A DNA stretch of 64,000 nt from Hydrogenophaga sp. IBVHS1. Its GTDB lineage: Bacteria; Pseudomonadota; Gammaproteobacteria; Burkholderiales; Burkholderiaceae_C. Both the position numbers and the translations under genes were made by a program. The stretch lies in the NCBI RefSeq assembly GCF_002127265.1, contig NZ_NFUU01000001.1, forward strand, positions 434,001 to 498,000, in the 5' to 3' direction. Within the stretch, counting starts at the first letter, position 1. Each line of letters opens with the position of its first letter. Positions 61,038 to 64,000 of this stretch are shown here, piece by piece. The notes below the pieces were generated by a model that saw nothing but the letters and a program-made list of their open reading frames with translations, was not told where the DNA came from and ran no database searches.

Positions 61038-61916
61038 ATGAACGAGCAATTCGAGCATCTGCTGCAACGCGCTGAGCAGCTTATCTCCCGCATCGAGGCA
61101 GTGTTGCCGCAGCCCATGTCCGCGCCCGACTGGACGCAGGCAGTGGCCTGGCGCTACCGGAGGCGCAGCAGCGGCCATGGCGTGCTGGAGCCGGTGCGCC
61201 ATGTGGGTGCCATGGCACTCAGCGACCTGAAAGAAGTGGACGGCCAGAAGGAAAAGATCCGGCGCAACACCGAGCAGTTCGTGCGGCGCCTGCCGGCCAA
61301 CAACGTGCTGCTGACCGGCGCTCGCGGTACCGGTAAATCGTCTCTGGTGCGCGCTTGCCTCAACGAGTACGCACCTCAGGGATTGCGCCTGATCGAGGTC
61401 GACAAATCCGATCTGGTGGATCTGCCTGACATCGTGGACGTGGTAACCGATCGGCCAGAGCGCTTCATCGTCTTCTGCGACGACCTGAGCTTCGAGGACG
61501 GCGAGCCCGGCTACAAGGCATTGAAATCCATTCTTGACGGCTCGGTGTCGGCGGCCAGCCCCAACGTGCTGATCTACGCCACCAGCAACCGCCGCCACCT
61601 GCTGCCCGAGTACATGAAGGAGAACCTCACTTACACCCACACCTCAGAGGGCGAAGTGCACCCGGGTGAGGTGGTGGAAGAGAAGATTTCGCTTTCTGAA
61701 CGTTTCGGGCTGTGGGTGAGTTTCTATCCCTTCAGCCAGGACGAGTACCTCACCATCGTGGCCCAGTGGCTCTCGTCGCTGGGCGTGGGATCGGCAGAGA
61801 TCGAATCGGCGCGGCCTCTGGCGTTGGTGTGGGCGCTCGAACGGGGTTCGCGCAGTGGTCGGGTGGCGCACCAGTTCGCGCGCGACTACGCTGGCACGCA
61901 CGGTCAGGGCGAATGA
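61038..61916 (+). CDS. DUF815-type AAA+ ATPase, function unknown
   Basis: A 292-residue P-loop ATPase. Walker A reads Gly-Ala-Arg-Gly-Thr-Gly-Lys-Ser (about 94-101), Walker B Ile-Val-Phe-Cys-Asp-Asp (about 151-156), and sensor-1 Tyr-Ala-Thr-Ser-Asn (about 183-187). A basic N-terminal Trp-Arg-Tyr-Arg-Arg-Arg patch comes earlier. This is the DUF815 family, common between argJ and mutT in betaproteobacteria. No role is established. Its stop overlaps the mutT start (ATGA), suggesting co-translation. Confidence 0.85.
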   Translation: MNEQFEHLLQRAEQLISRIEAVLPQPMSAPDWTQAVAWRYRRRSSGHGVLEPVRHVGAMALSDLKEVDGQKEKIRRNTEQFVRRLPANNVLLTGARGTGKSSLVRACLNEYAPQGLRLIEVDKSDLVDLPDIVDVVTDRPERFIVFCDDLSFEDGEPGYKALKSILDGSVSAASPNVLIYATSNRRHLLPEYMKENLTYTHTSEGEVHPGEVVEEKISLSERFGLWVSFYPFSQDEYLTIVAQWLSSLGVGSAEIESARPLALVWALERGSRSGRVAHQFARDYAGTHGQGE

Positions 61917-62365
61917 GCACCGCGACCCTGGTGGTGGACGCCGACCGCGATCATCCGCGGCCGGCCGATCGCCAGGTGGTGGACGTGGCTGTTGGCTTGC
62001 TCATCGACAAGGCGGGTGCCTACCTGCTCACCAGCCGCCCCCCGGGCAAGGTGTACGCCGGCTACTGGGAATTCCCGGGTGGCAAGTTTGAAGCCGGAGA
62101 AAGCGTGGAGCAGGCGTTGCGTCGGGAATTGCAGGAAGAGATCGGGGTGACCATCGGCGCCGCGCATCTTTGGAAGCAGTCTCTGGTCGATTACCCGCAT
62201 GCCCTCGTGCGACTTCATTTCTGCAAGGTGCGCGATTGGACCGGTGAGTTGCAGATGCGCGAAGGCCAGCAATTCGCCTGGGAGCACCTGCCGGTGCGCT
62301 GCACCCCGGTGCTGCCGGGCACGGTACCGGTGCTGGAATGGCTGGCGGCCGAGCAGCGCACCTGA
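61913..62365 (+). CDS. Nudix hydrolase, MutT-like (8-oxo-dGTP diphosphatase candidate)
   Basis: A 150-residue Nudix protein. The Nudix box reads Gly-Gly-Lys-Phe-Glu-Ala-Gly-Glu...Arg-Glu-Leu-Gln-Glu-Glu-Ile-Gly (about 59-80), with all catalytic Glu residues present. The MutT-like Trp-Glu-Phe-Pro-Gly-Gly precedes it. Sanitising oxidised dGTP is the likely job, but substrate was not tested. The ATG at 61913 overlaps the DUF815 stop. It converges on yacG. Confidence 0.9.
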   Translation: MSTATLVVDADRDHPRPADRQVVDVAVGLLIDKAGAYLLTSRPPGKVYAGYWEFPGGKFEAGESVEQALRRELQEEIGVTIGAAHLWKQSLVDYPHALVRLHFCKVRDWTGELQMREGQQFAWEHLPVRCTPVLPGTVPVLEWLAAEQRT

Positions 62366-62374
62366 GGCAGAGCC

Positions 62375-62578
62375 TCAGCTCTGCTCGAATCCGGGGTCGC
62401 TTTGACCCTCTTTTTCGGGCAGTTTGAAACTCTCGCTGGCCCAGGCGCCCAGATCCATTTGCTTGCAGCGCTCGCCGCAGAACGGCCGATACGCGTTCTG
62501 GGGGCCATACACGCTGGGACCACCGCAGCCCGGACACCGCACGGTCTTGATGGGAGCGCTCGAGGTGCTCGAGTCCAT
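62375..62578 (-). CDS. yacG: DNA gyrase inhibitor YacG
   Basis: A 67-residue zinc-finger protein with a four-Cys site, Cys15-Pro-Gly-Cys18 and Cys34-Gly-Glu-Arg-Cys38, followed by Lys-Xaa-Xaa-Asp-Leu-Gly-Xaa-Trp, the family signature. YacG binds GyrB and inhibits gyrase in E. coli. It lies with zapD and coaE on the minus strand, the usual coaE-zapD-yacG order. zapD ends 9 bp upstream. Confidence 0.94.
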   Translation of the reverse strand: MDSSTSSAPIKTVRCPGCGGPSVYGPQNAYRPFCGERCKQMDLGAWASESFKLPEKEGQSDPGFEQS

Positions 62579-62587
62579 CTTCAGGCC

Positions 62588-63343
62588 TCAGGCGCAGAGC
62601 GTCAGTTCAAACGCGGCATCTTCCTGCGCCGGGTGAAGCCTGTCGTCTTCGCCGTGGCGCATCAGGCGCACCGAAAGCATGAGCCGGTTGCCGCTGATCT
62701 CTGGAATGAGGCCCAGCGCCGGATCGATTCGCAGCCGCAGCAACTGGAATGTGCGACCCTGCGGCAGGGTCAGCTGGAAGAGGCCGCCCGGCGCCACGAC
62801 CTTTTGCGCTGAGCCGGAATCGCGCAGCATTTTCAGCAGAAGCACAATGGCCTCTGCCAGAGGCGACAGTGGCACCGTCCAGCGGTGCAGGTCGGCTTGC
62901 CGGGCCTCGACGCTCTGGTGCTGCCAGTGGTAATAGGCGGGCAGGTCGAATTCGCAGGTGCCGCCCGGTATGCCGATGCGGCTTCTGATGCTCATCAGCC
63001 AGTCGTTTTCCGTGAGGGACTGGCCGGTTTTGCCAGCGAGCTGGCTGAGCTGGGTGAAGCAATCGTCCAGTTGCTGGATCACGCCGTCGAGCACTTCCTC
63101 GGAGATCATCGGGTTGCCGCGGTAGCCGGCGAGCTGCTGCTTGTGCCGGTCGATGTCCTTGAGCACATCAGATTTCATGTCGGCGCGAGCGGCCACATCC
63201 ATGATCTCGAAGATGGTCTGCAACGCGTAGTGATGATCCAGCGAGTGGGTACGGGGTACGAGCTCCACCAGTCGCCTGAAGAGCTGTTCAAGCCGCAGAT
63301 AGGTGCGGATGCGTTCGTTGAAAGGGTAGTCGTACAGGATCAC
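62588..63343 (-). CDS. zapD: cell division protein ZapD (FtsZ-associated)
   Basis: A 251-residue ZapD homologue. The N-terminal Tyr-Pro-Phe-Asn-Glu-Arg-Ile-Arg-Thr-Tyr-Leu-Arg-Leu-Glu block is highly conserved in the family, as is the beta-domain near Gly-Gly-Thr-Cys-Glu-Phe-Asp-Leu-Pro. ZapD crosslinks FtsZ filaments at the division ring. The start codon is GTG. coaE ends 42 bp upstream. Confidence 0.95.
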   Translation of the reverse strand: MILYDYPFNERIRTYLRLEQLFRRLVELVPRTHSLDHHYALQTIFEIMDVAARADMKSDVLKDIDRHKQQLAGYRGNPMISEEVLDGVIQQLDDCFTQLSQLAGKTGQSLTENDWLMSIRSRIGIPGGTCEFDLPAYYHWQHQSVEARQADLHRWTVPLSPLAEAIVLLLKMLRDSGSAQKVVAPGGLFQLTLPQGRTFQLLRLRIDPALGLIPEISGNRLMLSVRLMRHGEDDRLHPAQEDAAFELTLCA

Positions 63344-63385
63344 AGCGGCGAATGTGCGCGGGGTGGAGCGGCGGGCGAGGCTTCA

Positions 63386-63994
63386 TCATAGCCCGAACCG
63401 CCGGGCCAGCACCTCCGCCGAGGCTTGCAGCGAGTCCATGTCGTCGGTGTCGTTGTGCACCACTGCGTCGGCGGCTTTCAACCTCTGCAAACGTGAACTC
63501 TGGCTCCGCATGACAGCTTCGATCGTCTCCACGCTCCAGCCGCTGCGATGTTGCACCCGGCGTATCTGCGTGGCGGGCGAACAGTCGACCACCAGCACCC
63601 GATCGAGCTGGGGACGCCAGTGCGGCGACTCGACCAGCAGTGGAACGTCGAAAACGATGCAGGATGAAGAGCATTCCGCCGCTTGACGCCGGATCTCGGC
63701 GCTCACCAGGGGGTGGACGATGTGCTCAAGCACCTGGCGTGCCTCGGGGTGAGCGAACACGTGCTCGCGCATCCGCTGCCTGTCCAGCGCCCCGTCTGGA
63801 GATACAAAGTCGGGGCCGAAAGCCTGGGTGATCGCGGGAATCGCCGAACCCGCAGCGGCCGTGCTTTCGCGCGAGATCGCGTCGGCATCAATCAGGTCGG
63901 CGCCGTGAGCTTTCAGCAGCCTAGCCAGGGTGCTCTTGCCGCTGCCAATGCCGCCGGTGATACCCAGCCGCCAGATGGAGCGGGTAGGGGCCAC
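63386..63994 (-). CDS. coaE: dephospho-CoA kinase
   Basis: A 202-residue P-loop kinase for the last step of CoA synthesis. Walker A is Gly-Gly-Ile-Gly-Ser-Gly-Lys-Ser (14-21), with Asp-Ala-Asp-Ala-Ile (about 37-41) and His-Pro-Leu-Val (about 93) for substrate binding. The start is a GTG, 6 bp from the window end; its ribosome-binding site lies outside. In relatives the upstream gene is pilD, which would be just beyond the edge. Confidence 0.94.
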   Translation of the reverse strand: MAPTRSIWRLGITGGIGSGKSTLARLLKAHGADLIDADAISRESTAAAGSAIPAITQAFGPDFVSPDGALDRQRMREHVFAHPEARQVLEHIVHPLVSAEIRRQAAECSSSCIVFDVPLLVESPHWRPQLDRVLVVDCSPATQIRRVQHRSGWSVETIEAVMRSQSSRLQRLKAADAVVHNDTDDMDSLQASAEVLARRFGL

Positions 63995-64000
63995 GGATTT

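Overview
The window is a gene-dense (>90% coding), high-GC chromosomal segment of a Gram-negative betaproteobacterium. The gene content and order point to Burkholderiales, most likely family Comamonadaceae (a Hydrogenophaga-like genus is my guess, not proven). The evidence is the linkage engB - cytochrome c4 - ccsB/ccsA, pilMNOPQ-aroKB-dgt, gltBD-mlaFEDACB-ibaG-murA-hisGDCB..., tatABC-htrA, petABC-sspAB, and secA-argJ-...-yacG-zapD-coaE. No prophage, CRISPR array, resistance island or secondary-metabolism cluster is visible. The only mobile element is a small REP-associated tyrosine transposase (RAYT-like) unit at about 22.99-23.83 kb.

Layout. 0-3.1 kb: two lipid A acyltransferase-like genes (the first cut by the window edge), an Asp-nucleophile alpha/beta hydrolase and the ribosome-assembly GTPase EngB. 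3.2-9.3 kb: envelope redox genes, namely diheme cytochrome c4, the System II cytochrome c assembly pair CcsB/CcsA, and the MsrPQ periplasmic methionine sulfoxide reductase. A likely small RNA with its own promoter and terminator lies between cytochrome c4 and ccsB. 9.3-13.6 kb: lysA-lptM (minus strand), cyaY (plus) and PBP1A (minus). 13.8-23.0 kb: type IV pilus assembly pilMNOPQ, running with overlapping stop/start codons into aroK, aroB, dgt and an MFS permease. 23.0-23.8 kb: the RAYT element. 23.9-30.2 kb: glutamate synthase gltBD.

30.3-37.5 kb: the complete Mla retrograde phospholipid system (F-E-D-A-C-B), a two-gene ABC exporter, ibaG and murA. 37.5-44.9 kb: histidine biosynthesis hisGDCBHAF then hisIE, split by a minus-strand LapA-like membrane gene. 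44.9-48.5 kb: a DUF4870 membrane protein, a HIT protein, tatABC, and a convergent HtrA-like periplasmic protease. 48.7-51.0 kb: a Nif3-like protein, pdxA and mscL. 51.2-55.3 kb: cytochrome bc1 (petABC), a strong terminator, sspA and sspB. 55.3-56.8 kb: tRNA-Thr(TGT), a short DUF721/DciA-like gene and an M23 peptidase. 56.9-64 kb: secA, argJ, a DUF815 ATPase, a MutT-type Nudix hydrolase, then yacG, zapD and coaE on the minus strand.

How it works together: many of these genes serve the cell envelope (lipid A, Mla, MurA, PBP1A, T4P, Tat, SecA, LptM, MscL) and periplasmic electron transfer (cytochrome c4, CcsBA, bc1, MsrPQ). The Tat translocase encoded at 45.8-47.4 kb is the expected exporter for two proteins with twin-arginine signals encoded here (MsrP and the Rieske protein PetA). 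CcsBA is the expected heme-attachment system for cytochrome c4 and cytochrome c1. I found no clearly undescribed multi-gene system. The most interesting leftovers are regulatory: the candidate sRNA, intrinsic terminators placed immediately before start codons (ccsB, mlaF, sspA), an inverted repeat at the pilM promoter, the RAYT termini, and the secA leader. Start codons were reassigned where Shine-Dalgarno sequence, signal peptide or gene overlap argued for it. All family names rest on recognition of motifs and gene order, not on database searches.
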